Origin: Marinococcus halotolerans DSM 16375
GTDB lineage: Bacteria; Bacillota; Bacilli; Bacillales; Marinococcaceae
Assembly (NCBI RefSeq): GCF_000420725.1
Contig: NZ_ATVM01000004.1
Location: 124,001-188,000, forward strand
DNA length: 64,000 nucleotides
Direction of reading: 5' to 3'
The first letter of the stretch is position 1. Each line of letters begins with the position of its first letter. Below, in pieces: positions 10,304-19,420 of the stretch. The translations under genes and the position numbers were made by a program. The notes beneath the pieces are model-generated. The model made no database searches, was not told the origin of the DNA, and saw only the letters and a list, made by a program, of their open reading frames with translations.

Positions 10304-10379
10304 GGCTCGATAGCTCAGTCGGTAGAGCAGTGGACTGAAAATCCTCGTGTCGGCGGTTCGATTCCGTCTCGAGCCACCA
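10304..10379 (+). tRNA. tRNA-Phe (GAA)
   Basis: A 76-base gene with encoded CCA. Acceptor arms GGCTCGA and TCGAGCC pair fully, the anticodon loop reads CTGAAAA (anticodon GAA), and the T arm is GGCGG-TTCGATT-CCGTC. Last of the four intact tRNAs. Confidence 0.97.
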
Positions 10380-10395
10380 TTTTTATAAAATAACC

Positions 10396-10428
10396 AGCGC
10401 CTGGACATTGACGTCCAGGCGCTTTTTT
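10396..10428 (+). terminator. Intrinsic terminator of the tRNA cluster
   Basis: AGCGCCTGGAC, short loop, GTCCAGGCGC, then six T. Confidence 0.92.
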
Positions 10429-10606
10429 CACAGGCTTTAGGCCTCGATAGGAACAGATAAAGAGCTATGTTACAATGTGAAAGAGAATTGTAATCCTCTT
10501 AAATAGTTTGCAATAAACATAAAGAGGCATACCTGTGCAGGGTGTTACTACACATAGATGACTGAATTTATGCCTTTTCACATTTGAGGAATGGAGCGGT
10601 GGGAAC

Positions 10607-11317
10607 ATGGATGAGAAAATACTAGTAGTTGATGACGAACAGCCAATTGCTGATATATTGGAATTTAATCTTCAAAAAGAAGGATTTCAGGTTGTTTGTG
10701 CATACGACGGCGATGAAGCTTTAGAAAAGGTGGATAATTTCGGGCCGGACCTGATTCTTCTCGACGTTATGCTTCCAAACAAGGACGGCATGGAAGTATG
10801 CAGGGAAGTCCGGAAGCGGTTTGATATGCCAATCATCATGCTAACTGCTAAAGACGGGGAAATCGATAAGGTGCTCGGCCTCGAGCTCGGCGCAGATGAC
10901 TATGTGACCAAACCGTTCAGCAACCGGGAGCTTCTGGCCAGAGTTAAAGCCAATCTCCGCAGGAAGCAGCCGGCAGCAGAAGAAGGAAGCACCGAGCCGC
11001 AGAATGCTATAAAAATCGGTGACCTTCTCGTGGACCCGGATGCGTATTTAGTGACAAAACGCGGTGAGCCGATAGATCTTACGCATCGTGAGTTTGAACT
11101 GGTTCTTTATCTCAGTCGCCATATCGGTCAGGTAATGACAAGAGAGCACCTTCTCCAGGCCGTGTGGGGCTATGATTACTTTGGGGACGTACGTACCGTG
11201 GACGTAACGGTGCGCCGTTTGAGAGAGAAGGTAGAAGACAATCCGAGCTTCCCTGAGTGGATTGTGACTAGACGTGGTGTTGGGTACTACTTAAAACATC
11301 CAGAACAGGAGAAGTAA
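10607..11317 (+). CDS. walR: Response regulator WalR
   Basis: A 236-residue OmpR-family response regulator that controls cell-wall hydrolase genes and is essential in many Firmicutes. The receiver domain (1 to about 118) has the acidic pocket DDE at 9-11, the phospho-acceptor Asp53 in LLDVMLP, and VTKPF. The C-terminal winged helix (about 135-233) contains [13 protein letters not shown] and [15 protein letters not shown]. The ATG follows GGAGCGGTGGGAAC. It heads the walR-walK-walH-walI-walJ operon. The leader at 10521-10578 can form a 7-bp stem (AGGCATA/TATGCCT). Confidence 0.98.
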   Translation: MDEKILVVDDEQPIADILEFNLQKEGFQVVCAYDGDEALEKVDNFGPDLILLDVMLPNKDGMEVCREVRKRFDMPIIMLTAKDGEIDKVLGLELGADDYVTKPFSNRELLARVKANLRRKQPAAEEGSTEPQNAIKIGDLLVDPDAYLVTKRGEPIDLTHREFELVLYLSRHIGQVMTREHLLQAVWGYDYFGDVRTVDVTVRRLREKVEDNPSFPEWIVTRRGVGYYLKHPEQEK

Positions 11318-11320
11318 TGT

Positions 11321-13171
11321 ATGAAGATTATCGATTTTTTCAAATCGATTCATTTTAAACTCATTTTGATCTTCGTGCTGCTGATTTTTGTAGCGATGCA
11401 GTTCATTACCGTATTTTTCACGAGCGCCCTTGAAGATACGCTCGTGGAAAATTTTAATGATACGCTCGCCGAGCAGACAGATCTTCTGGAGTATAATGTG
11501 CAGGAAGAACTGACACAGAGTCGAGGAGAAGACGATAATACGGTTCAGGAGGATATCGACAGTTTATTAAGCCAGTTTGCCAACTCAGGAGCAAACAATG
11601 ATCCGGGACACTCGAGTCCCGAAGCCAGGGTTATCGGCTCCAACCAAATTATTTTAGGCACGTCGAACATAAACGAACAGGATATCGTCAATAATCAATC
11701 GAACGATGACCTTGTGCAGCGGGCGTTATTAGGGAACACGCTTGAAGAGGTACGCTGGGATGCCGACAGCGGCCACAGGGTCAGCTTAATTGTGCGGCCA
11801 ATCGAAGAAGACGGAGAAATTCTGGGTGTATTGTACGTGCGTTCCGATATGTCGAGCGTGTACAGCCTGGTGAATGACATCAGCAGTATTTTGATTGCAG
11901 CGAGCATTATAGTACTGATTTTAAATGCGATCCTGGGGATTCTGCTTGCCCGCACGATTACACGGCCAATCGCAGACATGCAGCGCCAGGCGAAAATTAT
12001 GGGAGAAGGAGACTTTTCCCGCAGAGTACGCGTATACGGTAACGACGAAATCGGGCAGCTCGCCCATTCCTTTAACCAGCTGACGCTGAAATTAAAAGAA
12101 AGCCAGGCAAGCACCGAGGACGAACGGAAGAAATTAAGCTCGGTTCTGACTCATATGACAGATGGTGTTATAGCCACTGACGAGCTTGGGCGCATTATTT
12201 TGATGAACAAACGCGCCGAGCAGCTGTTAAACAAAAACAGTGAGGAAATGGAGGGCACCTATATTACGGAAGCCCTGCACCTGTCAGAGACACTGACATC
12301 GAGCGATTTATATGATTACAATGAAGCAATCATGCTGGATTTCAGCAGCGAGGAACAGGATTTTCTGCTGCAGGCCAACTTTTCAATCGTGCGAAACGAA
12401 GACGGACCGGTTACCGGTCTTATTACCGTGCTTCACGACGTTACGGAGCAGGAAAAGATTGAAAGAGAGCGCCGGGAATTTGTATCAAACGTCTCCCACG
12501 AATTAAGAACTCCGCTGACTACGCTGAAAAGCTACATGGAAGCTCTCGAAGACGGGGCGATGCAGGACGAAAATCTGGGGCCCCGCTTTTTACAGGTGAC
12601 CCAGAACGAGACAGACCGAATGATCCGGCTCGTGAACGACCTGCTTCAGCTTTCGCGGATGGACAGTGACGAAATCAGCTTAGACTTTTTTACTGTAGAC
12701 CTGTCTGAAATGATCAATCAGGTGATTGAACGGTTTGAAATGATTAACAAGGATAAAAATATTGCTTTTTATAAAGAGGTCCCTTCCTACCCGGTATACG
12801 TAGACATGGACAAAGACAGGATTTATCAAGTTTTTGATAACGTGCTTTCGAATGCCGTGAAATATTCGCCGGATGGCGGGGAGATCAGTGTGCAGATGTT
12901 TACGCGTGCCGATGCTGTAGATGTTGAAATCAGCGACCAGGGCGTAGGCATCCCGAAAGAAAGCCAGCACCGTATTTTTGACCGGTTTTACCGGGTGGAT
13001 AAAGCGAGAGCGAGAAATCTCGGCGGCACGGGGCTCGGGCTTGCGATTGCCAAGGAATTTATCCATGCGCATGGTGGAAGGATTGCGGCTGACAGTGAAT
13101 GGAAAAAAGGAACCACTATATTAATTACGCTGCCATATTCAGTGATTAATAAAGCGGAGGCTGGATCATGA
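11321..13171 (+). CDS. walK: Sensor histidine kinase WalK
   Basis: A 616-residue membrane kinase partner of WalR. Two membrane helices (about 14-32 and 185-203) bracket an extracellular sensor domain. Then come HAMP (about 205-255), PAS (about 265-370), HisKA with FVSNVSHELRTPLTTLK (phospho-His near 390) and HATPase_c with N, G1 (DQGVGIP) and G2 (GGTGLGLAIAKEF) boxes. It starts three bases after walR and overlaps walH by four bases. The extracellular loop is acidic, as in salt-adapted relatives. Confidence 0.97.
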   Translation: MKIIDFFKSIHFKLILIFVLLIFVAMQFITVFFTSALEDTLVENFNDTLAEQTDLLEYNVQEELTQSRGEDDNTVQEDIDSLLSQFANSGANNDPGHSSPEARVIGSNQIILGTSNINEQDIVNNQSNDDLVQRALLGNTLEEVRWDADSGHRVSLIVRPIEEDGEILGVLYVRSDMSSVYSLVNDISSILIAASIIVLILNAILGILLARTITRPIADMQRQAKIMGEGDFSRRVRVYGNDEIGQLAHSFNQLTLKLKESQASTEDERKKLSSVLTHMTDGVIATDELGRIILMNKRAEQLLNKNSEEMEGTYITEALHLSETLTSSDLYDYNEAIMLDFSSEEQDFLLQANFSIVRNEDGPVTGLITVLHDVTEQEKIERERREFVSNVSHELRTPLTTLKSYMEALEDGAMQDENLGPRFLQVTQNETDRMIRLVNDLLQLSRMDSDEISLDFFTVDLSEMINQVIERFEMINKDKNIAFYKEVPSYPVYVDMDKDRIYQVFDNVLSNAVKYSPDGGEISVQMFTRADAVDVEISDQGVGIPKESQHRIFDRFYRVDKARARNLGGTGLGLAIAKEFIHAHGGRIAADSEWKKGTTILITLPYSVINKAEAGS

Positions 13172-14520
13172 AAGAAACAATCAAATCCTGGGTGTTAACG
13201 ATTTTAGTAATAGGCAGTCTGCTTCTTACCTGGCAGAACTGGTCGTTTCAGCCCGAATATGATAGCGTCAATTCTTCGGAAACCGTACAGGAAACGACAG
13301 AAATAGCTGAGACCCGGGAAGCAGGGGAAGTCGTCAGGCCGAATCAGGGAGTAGTGCGTGCAAATGGCAGGAGTGTTCTCATGACAGAGGATCAGGCTTC
13401 AGCCGATCTGGACAAGGTCTTCCGGCAGCTCGAAGAGGCAAGTATTACTGAAACGACAGCGACTGACCTGGAGCATGACGAGCTCTACCAAAATGCAGCT
13501 TCAGCAGCATATTCGATGGAACTTGTATTTCCATCGTCAGTATCGTGGTCGATGATCAATGAACTGTTCAGCTTTGAAGATGAAAGCGATGAAGCAGCGA
13601 GCATCCTGGATGGCTCGGTTGACCGTATTATATTAACAGCTTCCCCGGGGAGCGAGGAGCTGAATGCTGCGTTTGTTTCCTACGATCAGGGCGTGATCGT
13701 AAACAGCAATACAAGCCTCGATAAAAGCGATATAGAGTACGAACGATACCTCTCAGAGCATGAAAACATGCTTACCTACAGTGCTGATGAAGACGGGTAC
13801 GAGAAGCATATTTATATCCCCGAAGACCCGGGCTCCCGAACGAACTATACCTATGCCTCTACGAGTTTATCAGCCAACAGCTTTCAGCAGGTGTTACTGC
13901 CGGAAGGGAACGGACAAAACCTTCAGACCTACAATTATGATTCCTCGGAAGTCATTACAGACGGTACGAGAGAGTTGCGTATAAATGACGCCGGAGATTA
14001 CCTTCGTTACGCCAACCCGACCTACTCAGAGCAGACAGACGGAAATGATACAAGCAGCCTTGTTTCTTCCTTTGAGTTTGTAAACAATCATGCCGGATGG
14101 TCGGATGGTTACCAGTATTATGATTCCAATACTGTGGACGGAGAAACGACGGTTACATTCAGAATGAATAAAGGCGGTCTTCCCGTTTTCCGGGATTCCA
14201 ATGGCAGCGATTTTGCTTCCATTCAGGTGTCGAACGTAGGAACGCAAACGAGTGGATATTCCCGGCCGCTGTTTGATTTGGAAAACAATCCGATCAGAAC
14301 CGGGGACGCCGGCGTTTCCACCGACCTATCAACCGGAGAAGAAACGCTCGATGCCGTGCAGGAGCAGTGCAGCTCTTCTTTGATTGAAGATATACAAATC
14401 GGCTACAGCATTTCAAGAAACGGGGAGAATTCCGGTTACTATGATATGGAGCCTGGGTGGTTTGTGCGTTGCGATGGCAGCTGGTCTCCGGTAGAGTTTG
14501 ACGAAGAAGGAGGAGAATAA
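13168..14520 (+). CDS. walH: WalRK regulatory protein WalH (YycH)
   Basis: A 450-residue protein with one N-terminal membrane helix (about 8-24) and a large acidic extracytoplasmic domain. YycH proteins bind WalK through the membrane helix and dampen its activity in B. subtilis. It overlaps walK by four bases and is followed directly by walI. Sequence is diverged, but context, topology and length (about 450) fit the family. Confidence 0.92.
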   Translation: MKETIKSWVLTILVIGSLLLTWQNWSFQPEYDSVNSSETVQETTEIAETREAGEVVRPNQGVVRANGRSVLMTEDQASADLDKVFRQLEEASITETTATDLEHDELYQNAASAAYSMELVFPSSVSWSMINELFSFEDESDEAASILDGSVDRIILTASPGSEELNAAFVSYDQGVIVNSNTSLDKSDIEYERYLSEHENMLTYSADEDGYEKHIYIPEDPGSRTNYTYASTSLSANSFQQVLLPEGNGQNLQTYNYDSSEVITDGTRELRINDAGDYLRYANPTYSEQTDGNDTSSLVSSFEFVNNHAGWSDGYQYYDSNTVDGETTVTFRMNKGGLPVFRDSNGSDFASIQVSNVGTQTSGYSRPLFDLENNPIRTGDAGVSTDLSTGEETLDAVQEQCSSSLIEDIQIGYSISRNGENSGYYDMEPGWFVRCDGSWSPVEFDEEGGE

Positions 14521-14521
14521 G

Positions 14522-15445
14522 ATGGACTGGGCGAGAACAAAGACCATTTTTATCGTTGTTTTCCTGCTTCTTAACACGTTTTTGCTTTCCAGCTATTTAG
14601 AACAGCAGACGAATTATCAGGAAAGCTCTGCTTCCCAGACTGGCGGGGAAGAATCGCAACAGCGGCTTTACGGTTACTCTGAAGAGGATCTGCCGGACCG
14701 GATTGAACAGCTTCATCTTGAAGCGAGCTATGTGGATTTTGAAAGCGGCGGCCGCTCCCAGAAAGTAGAAAACAATTCAAACATTAATGACATTACGTAT
14801 ATATCAAACGAACGATTGATTGGAATGAGCGCCACACTCGAGGAGCCGGTGGAAATATCTGAGGATAACCGGAACGAGGATCTGGCCTCCTTTTTAAACA
14901 ATTATGTCTGGAATGCAGGGGACTATGAGCAGGGACAGATGGATGAAGAATTAAACAGGCAGTACTATTACCAGACATTTGACGATAAACAAATTTATAA
15001 ACCGGAAACGTCCGCCCAGCTTGAGCTGGTGTTTAACGAGCAGAACGAGATTGTCGGCTTCCGCCAGTCGTATTTTGAGCTCGACGCTACTCCAGCAGAC
15101 AGCACTATCCCGGCAGAAGATGCTATCGAAGCCCTGGGGAACCCGAGCAATGGTATTCTGCAGACAAATGATACGGTAAGCGATGTGAGTGTTGGTTACT
15201 TTAACCAGGTTACACCTCAGGGAGAAAACGTTTATTTATATACACCGATGTATATTGTGGAAGTAAACGGAGAATCAAGGTACCTGGTGAATGCCAGAAC
15301 CCAGCGCGTCCAGTCATGGGAGCAGGTAATGGAGGATAACGGCGAAGAGGACATCATGGTCGAACCGGAAGTGCCGGAAAATGGCTCTGACCCGGAAGAA
15401 AATGGCTCAGCGGAAAACGGGGAAGAAGCACCGGCTAATGAATAG
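14522..15445 (+). CDS. walI: WalRK regulatory protein WalI (YycI)
   Basis: A 307-residue protein starting MDWARTKTIFIVVFLLLN, the typical YycI start: a short cytoplasmic tip, a single membrane helix, then an extracellular domain that acts with WalH on WalK. The last 40 residues are an extra acidic, low-complexity tail rich in Glu, Asn, Gly and Pro. An in-frame start 24 bases upstream overlaps walH and its own ribosome site (AAGGAGGAG), so ATG 14522 is preferred. Confidence 0.92.
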   Translation: MDWARTKTIFIVVFLLLNTFLLSSYLEQQTNYQESSASQTGGEESQQRLYGYSEEDLPDRIEQLHLEASYVDFESGGRSQKVENNSNINDITYISNERLIGMSATLEEPVEISEDNRNEDLASFLNNYVWNAGDYEQGQMDEELNRQYYYQTFDDKQIYKPETSAQLELVFNEQNEIVGFRQSYFELDATPADSTIPAEDAIEALGNPSNGILQTNDTVSDVSVGYFNQVTPQGENVYLYTPMYIVEVNGESRYLVNARTQRVQSWEQVMEDNGEEDIMVEPEVPENGSDPEENGSAENGEEAPANE

Positions 15446-15463
15446 GGAAAGCAGGAGGATAGA

Positions 15464-16258
15464 ATGACACTGCAGTTCAGCGTACTTGCCAGCGGCAGTA
15501 CAGGCAATGCTATATACGTACAAACGGGGGAACAGCGTTTGTTGATTGATGCAGGCTTGAGCGGCAAAAAAATAGTAGAAAATTTATATGCTATCGGCGT
15601 TGACCCGGCAGCTCTGGACGCACTGATAGTTACTCACGAGCACAGCGACCATATTAAAAGTGTGGGGGTATTAAGCCGGAAATACCAGCTGCCGGTGTAT
15701 GCCAATTTAAAAACATGGCAGGCCATGGAAGGGCTTATCGGCAAGGTGCCCCTTGAACAGAAATTTCACCTTGACCGCAATCAGCCGGCTGCATTTGGCA
15801 ATATTGAGCTTGAGCCCTTCCACGTTTCGCACGATGCAGCAGATCCCATGTTTTTTGTGTTTCACCATGAAGGCAAAAAGCTGGCGCTTGCCACAGATAT
15901 GGGATACGTCAGTGACCAGATTAAAGGCACGGTCAAAAATGCCGATGCGTACATTTTTGAATCAAACCATGATATTAACCTGCTGCGCATGGGCCGCTAT
16001 CCATGGAATGTCAAAAAGCGTATTCTGGGCGATTCCGGGCACGTGTCGAACGAAGATTCCGCTTATGCGCTTGCTGATATTGTGGGAGACCGGACGAGCA
16101 GGATCTATCTCGCACATTTAAGTCGGGACAACAACATGAAGGACCTGGCGCGAATGACAGTAAAGCAGGTCCTGGAAGAAGAGGAAACAGGGATAGGCCA
16201 TACGTTTCACCTCTACGATACGGATCCGTTTATTCCGACGAGTCTGCACACGCTTTAA
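15464..16258 (+). CDS. walJ: MBL-fold metallohydrolase WalJ (YycJ)
   Basis: A 264-residue metallo-beta-lactamase-fold protein. The metal motif THEHSDH is near residues 56-62, with more ligands in FHVSHDA, LATDMGY and LAHLSRDNN. The family has been reported as a 5'-3' exonuclease linked to mismatch repair (YycJ) and co-transcribed with walRK. The ATG at 15464 follows AGGAGGA, 18 bases after walI. Confidence 0.94.
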   Translation: MTLQFSVLASGSTGNAIYVQTGEQRLLIDAGLSGKKIVENLYAIGVDPAALDALIVTHEHSDHIKSVGVLSRKYQLPVYANLKTWQAMEGLIGKVPLEQKFHLDRNQPAAFGNIELEPFHVSHDAADPMFFVFHHEGKKLALATDMGYVSDQIKGTVKNADAYIFESNHDINLLRMGRYPWNVKKRILGDSGHVSNEDSAYALADIVGDRTSRIYLAHLSRDNNMKDLARMTVKQVLEEEETGIGHTFHLYDTDPFIPTSLHTL

Positions 16259-16313
16259 ACGAAAATATATGGTACACCTGTGGGGTATTCTCTATAAACG
16301 TAAAAAATTATCA

Positions 16314-16348
16314 AAAGCATGCCTTTTACTAGACGAGGTGTGCTTTTT
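16314..16348 (+). terminator. Intrinsic terminator after walJ
   Basis: AAAGCATGCC and GGTGTGCTTT arms (with G-T pairs) around a loop, then T-rich sequence. Confidence 0.65.
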
Positions 16349-16471
16349 CTTCGTACAATAAATATACATCCCGGCACCCGAGACGGGTATGATAAAGGGT
16401 CTTTATTACAACGTGAGTCAAAAGCAATGGAGGAAGTCCCGGTATCTTATGAAAAAAGGAAGTGTCGGAAT

Positions 16472-17719
16472 ATGGGTTATTATGATGATCATGCAAGAAA
16501 GGAAAGCCAGAGGCATAGAAAAAGTCGCAGAAACGTAGGTATCGCAGGCTTTGTAGGGGCAATTATCGGTGCGGGGGTAATGACAGTATCAGCACCGTTT
16601 ATATATGATTCGGTTTCAGGGGAAAATAATGAAACGATTGATGGAACGGCGGATGTATCGAACAATGGTTCAGAATCCGACGTTTCTACGGAAGAAGTCA
16701 GTGCAGAAGCTGGAACGGTGACGGCAGCAGCAAACGAAGTTTCCGGGGCTGTAGTCGGGGTATTTAATCAGGTTCAGGCAGAAAACGCCGGTATTCAGGG
16801 CAGCGAAGGTCAAGAAGGAGATTCTGTCGAACAGGGCACCGGCTCCGGCGTCATTTACAAGAAGGAAAACGGCTCAGCGTTTATTGTTACTAATAACCAC
16901 GTCGTGGAAGGGGCAAACTCTGTGGAAATCAGCCTCGAGGACGATACCCGGCTTGAAGCAGAGATTGTCGGCACTGACCCTTATACCGATTTGGCCGTAT
17001 TAAAAGTAGACGGCGGGCAGATAGACACTGTAGCGGATTTTGGCAGCTCCGATGACCTGCAGGTGGGTGATCAGGCAATTGCTATCGGCAATCCGCTCGG
17101 CACAGATCTGTCACGAACGGTGACAGAAGGAATCATCAGTGCAAAAGACCGCAGTATTCCGGTAGATTATGACGGAGACGGACAGAACGACTGGGAAGCA
17201 GATGTCATGCAGACAGACGCGGCGATTAACCCGGGTAACAGTGGCGGTCCTTTAGTTAATAGCTCCGGTCAGGTAATTGGAATTAATTCCATGAAAATTG
17301 CCCAGTCTTCGGTGGAAGGCATCGGGTTTTCGATTCCAACGTCAGTGGCATTGCCGATCATTGAGGATTTAGAAGAAGACGGTGAAGTAGAACGCCCGCA
17401 GCTGGGGGTAGCTATTCAGTCTATTTCCGAACTATCGAGCTATAACTGGACAGAAGAACTGGGACTGCCGGAAGATGTGGATCACGGAGTATACGTGACC
17501 CAGGTCCAGCCCAATTCTGATGCCCAGGAGGCAGGACTGGAACAAAACGATGTCATCACTCAAATTGACGGTGAAGAAGTTCAGGGAGGCAGTGACCTCC
17601 GGAATTATCTCTACAATAGTACGGAGATTGGGGATACAGTTACTGTAACTTATTACCGGAACGGTGAAGAACAGACCACCGAGATAGAATTAACACAGAC
17701 CGCCTCCACAGGTGAATAA
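16472..17719 (+). CDS. htrC: HtrA-like serine protease (S1C, PDZ)
   Basis: A 415-residue membrane-anchored DegP/HtrA protease for envelope quality control. Order: short cytoplasmic tip, one membrane helix (about 27-48), an acidic linker, a trypsin-like domain with His in NNHVVEG, Asp in YTDLAVL and Ser in NPGNSGGPL, and one C-terminal PDZ domain (QAGLEQNDVITQIDG). The frame is open to 16319, but MGYYDDHAR at 16472 is the usual type of start, with AAGGAAGTG upstream. Named yyxA/htrC in B. subtilis at the same locus. Confidence 0.93.
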   Translation: MGYYDDHARKESQRHRKSRRNVGIAGFVGAIIGAGVMTVSAPFIYDSVSGENNETIDGTADVSNNGSESDVSTEEVSAEAGTVTAAANEVSGAVVGVFNQVQAENAGIQGSEGQEGDSVEQGTGSGVIYKKENGSAFIVTNNHVVEGANSVEISLEDDTRLEAEIVGTDPYTDLAVLKVDGGQIDTVADFGSSDDLQVGDQAIAIGNPLGTDLSRTVTEGIISAKDRSIPVDYDGDGQNDWEADVMQTDAAINPGNSGGPLVNSSGQVIGINSMKIAQSSVEGIGFSIPTSVALPIIEDLEEDGEVERPQLGVAIQSISELSSYNWTEELGLPEDVDHGVYVTQVQPNSDAQEAGLEQNDVITQIDGEEVQGGSDLRNYLYNSTEIGDTVTVTYYRNGEEQTTEIELTQTASTGE

Positions 17720-17731
17720 GTCATTTCTTTA

Positions 17732-17758
17732 AGGGCCTTCTAACGAAGGTCCCTTTTT
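17732..17758 (+). terminator. Intrinsic terminator after htrA
   Basis: AGGGCCTTC, loop TAAC, GAAGG-T-CCCT with one bulge, then six T. Confidence 0.85.
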
Positions 17759-18051
17759 TGTGGATAAATATAGAGACAATCAGCAGAAAGAAAATCTATG
17801 CTACAATAGACTCTGGAAAAATTGTATAGAGAAAGAAGTAGAAGCCTTGACATACTGCTGTAAAGAAGACATAGAAGAAGCATCAGCCGAGCTCTGGAAA
17901 AAAGAGAAGAAAAATTTCCATCTGTGGATAAGTTTGTGGATGAAAACCGAAAAGTATCCACGTTCTGTGAATATTGCTCAAATAAATCAGAGTTTACCGT
18001 GGGATTTCAGTCTCGTTCACTTGTGAATATGTGGATAATTTCTGTGGAAAA
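17759..18051. other. DnaA-box cluster in the htrA-rlmH gap
   Basis: A gap without a credible gene. It holds three perfect DnaA boxes TGTGGATAA (reverse of TTATCCACA) at 17759-17767, 17923-17931 and 18030-18038, plus one-mismatch boxes at 17935-17943 (TGTGGATGA) and 18043-18051 (TGTGGAAAA), and a weak forward box at 17954-17962. Five boxes point the same way. Clusters of this sort outside oriC bind DnaA in B. subtilis and influence initiation or gene expression; function here is inferred. Confidence 0.7.
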
Positions 18052-18074
18052 ATAAGCTGGAGGGGAAAAGACCT

Positions 18075-18554
18075 GTGAATATATTGATTGTTGCTGTCGG
18101 AAAATGCAAAGAAACATTCATTAATGAAGGAATCGCAGAATATAAAAAAAGACTGAGCAGACAGGGCTCCTTGGAAATTGTTGAAGTAAAAGACGAAAAA
18201 ACACCGGAGCAGGCCAGTGAGAAGGAAAATGAGCAGGTAAAGAATACAGAGGGCGAACGCATTCTCAAAAAGATTCCCGAACGTGGATACGTGATTGCTC
18301 TCGATCCGGGAGGCAGAATGATTTCTTCTGAACAGCTGGCTGCAACCTTCCAGGACCTGGCCGTCCAGGGAACGAGCACCATCGTTTTTGTCATCGGCGG
18401 CTCTCTCGGTCTATCTGGAGAAGTGTTAAAACGGGCTGATTTTAAATGGTCGTTTTCCGCATTAACTTTTCCGCACCAATTAATACGCCTGATGCTTACA
18501 GAGCAGATCTACCGTGCAGTCCAGATTAATGCTGGGAGTCCTTATCATAAATAA
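18075..18554 (+). CDS. rlmH: 23S rRNA (pseudouridine-1915-N3)-methyltransferase RlmH
   Basis: A 159-residue SPOUT methyltransferase that methylates pseudouridine 1915 in helix 69 of 23S rRNA. Seen: N-terminal NILIVAVGKCK, the knot region VFVIGGSLGLSGEVLKRAD and the C-terminal QLIRLMLTEQIYRAVQINAGSPYHK. GTG start at 18075 after GGAGGGG. Called yydA in B. subtilis. The DnaA boxes lie directly upstream, so DnaA could affect its expression. Confidence 0.97.
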   Translation: MNILIVAVGKCKETFINEGIAEYKKRLSRQGSLEIVEVKDEKTPEQASEKENEQVKNTEGERILKKIPERGYVIALDPGGRMISSEQLAATFQDLAVQGTSTIVFVIGGSLGLSGEVLKRADFKWSFSALTFPHQLIRLMLTEQIYRAVQINAGSPYHK

Positions 18555-18561
18555 AAGGAAT

Positions 18562-18600
18562 GTAAAAAGCGCTTACTCTTAAAGGAGCAGGCGCTTGTTT
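18562..18600 (-). terminator. Terminator between convergent genes
   Basis: AAGCGC, inner CTC/GAG, and GCGCTT form a hairpin. Read on the minus strand it is followed by TTTTTAC, so it best serves the lipoprotein gene; it may also stop rlmH. Confidence 0.75.
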
Positions 18601-18605
18601 AACAG

Positions 18606-19241
18606 TTAATTATTGTAGGCACTTAACTGTTCTTCATAGGCAAATTCAACCATAACAAAATCATAACCCCAGTCGTCGTAAGCGTTTTGCAGAAGCGTTT
18701 CTTTTGTACTGGTGTCGATGGAAAGCTCTAATAAGCTCTGGTAGGCAGCCCTCTGCTCCTCTATGACAAAATCCTGCATGACATAGTCGTCAGGCCAGTC
18801 GCTCTCCGCATTTTCTTTAATGCGGGTCTCTGCCTCGTCTTCAGTAATCGAAGCGATAACGTTCGTGTAGCTGCCATTTGTTTCTTCGCTGGATTCAGTT
18901 GAAGTTTCTACCTCTTCTTCCTCCTCGTTGAAGGTCTCCACCTCTTCTTTTAATTCTAAATTTTCTTCCTTAAGCTCTTCGTTTTCTTCCAGTAAGACCT
19001 GGTTCTCTGTCTTTAAATTTGTTTTCTTTTCTTTTAAATCACTTTTTTTCTCCCGGAGTTCTTCATTTTTTTCCCGAAGATTAGAGATTTTTGTTTTTAG
19101 TTTCTCGTTCTTTTCCTTTATTTCCTGCAGTTCTTCTTTCGCAGAAGATCCTGAAGCAGCTTCGGTCTCTAAAGAAGTATTGCAGGCTGAAAGCATGAAT
19201 AAGGAAACAAGACCTACGACAGGTACAAGCTTTTTATTCAT
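18606..19241 (-). CDS. Coiled-coil lipoprotein with C-terminal repeat
   Basis: A 211-residue predicted lipoprotein. A signal peptide ends in the lipobox MLSAC, so Cys would be lipidated on the outer membrane face. Residues about 35-110 are almost pure Glu/Lys/Leu heptads, a long coiled coil. The C terminus has two copies of a motif of the form DW-x2-D-(Y/F)-VM-x2-F-x2-EEQ-x2-AY about 45 residues apart. The frame is open 66 bases further, but ATG 19241 has AGGAGG six bases upstream and gives a clean signal peptide. No family assigned. Confidence 0.8.
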   Translation of the reverse strand: MNKKLVPVVGLVSLFMLSACNTSLETEAASGSSAKEELQEIKEKNEKLKTKISNLREKNEELREKKSDLKEKKTNLKTENQVLLEENEELKEENLELKEEVETFNEEEEEVETSTESSEETNGSYTNVIASITEDEAETRIKENAESDWPDDYVMQDFVIEEQRAAYQSLLELSIDTSTKETLLQNAYDDWGYDFVMVEFAYEEQLSAYNN

Positions 19242-19369
19242 ATAACCTCCTGATAAAATGTATTTAATAGTTATATAGTACTGCCAGAGGGAAGGATAAA
19301 CAAGCATTTGTTTGCCGAAAGCTTCTTTTGGTGAGCGATTCCTTTTTGAAGGAATGCTTTGCTTTATGC

Positions 19370-19411
19370 AAAAAATTCGGCGCTTTAGGTCTAGAAAGAC
19401 CTAAAGCGCCG
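19370..19411 (-). terminator. Intrinsic terminator (minus strand)
   Basis: CGGCGCTTTAGGTC, loop TAGAAA, GACCTAAAGCGCCG: a perfect 14-bp stem, followed on the minus strand by AATTTTTTG. Ends the DUF4190-like gene. Confidence 0.92.
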
Positions 19412-19420
19412 ATACTTCTC

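Noticed and set aside
9749-10408. Open frames on both strands across the tRNA cluster
   Set aside because: They run through intact tRNA genes and have no ribosome sites; tRNA sequence produces such shadows.
17760-18026. An 88-codon open frame in the htrA-rlmH gap
   Set aside because: No ribosome site, its start lies inside a DnaA box and terminator T-run, and its composition fits non-coding DNA. The DnaA boxes explain the sequence better.
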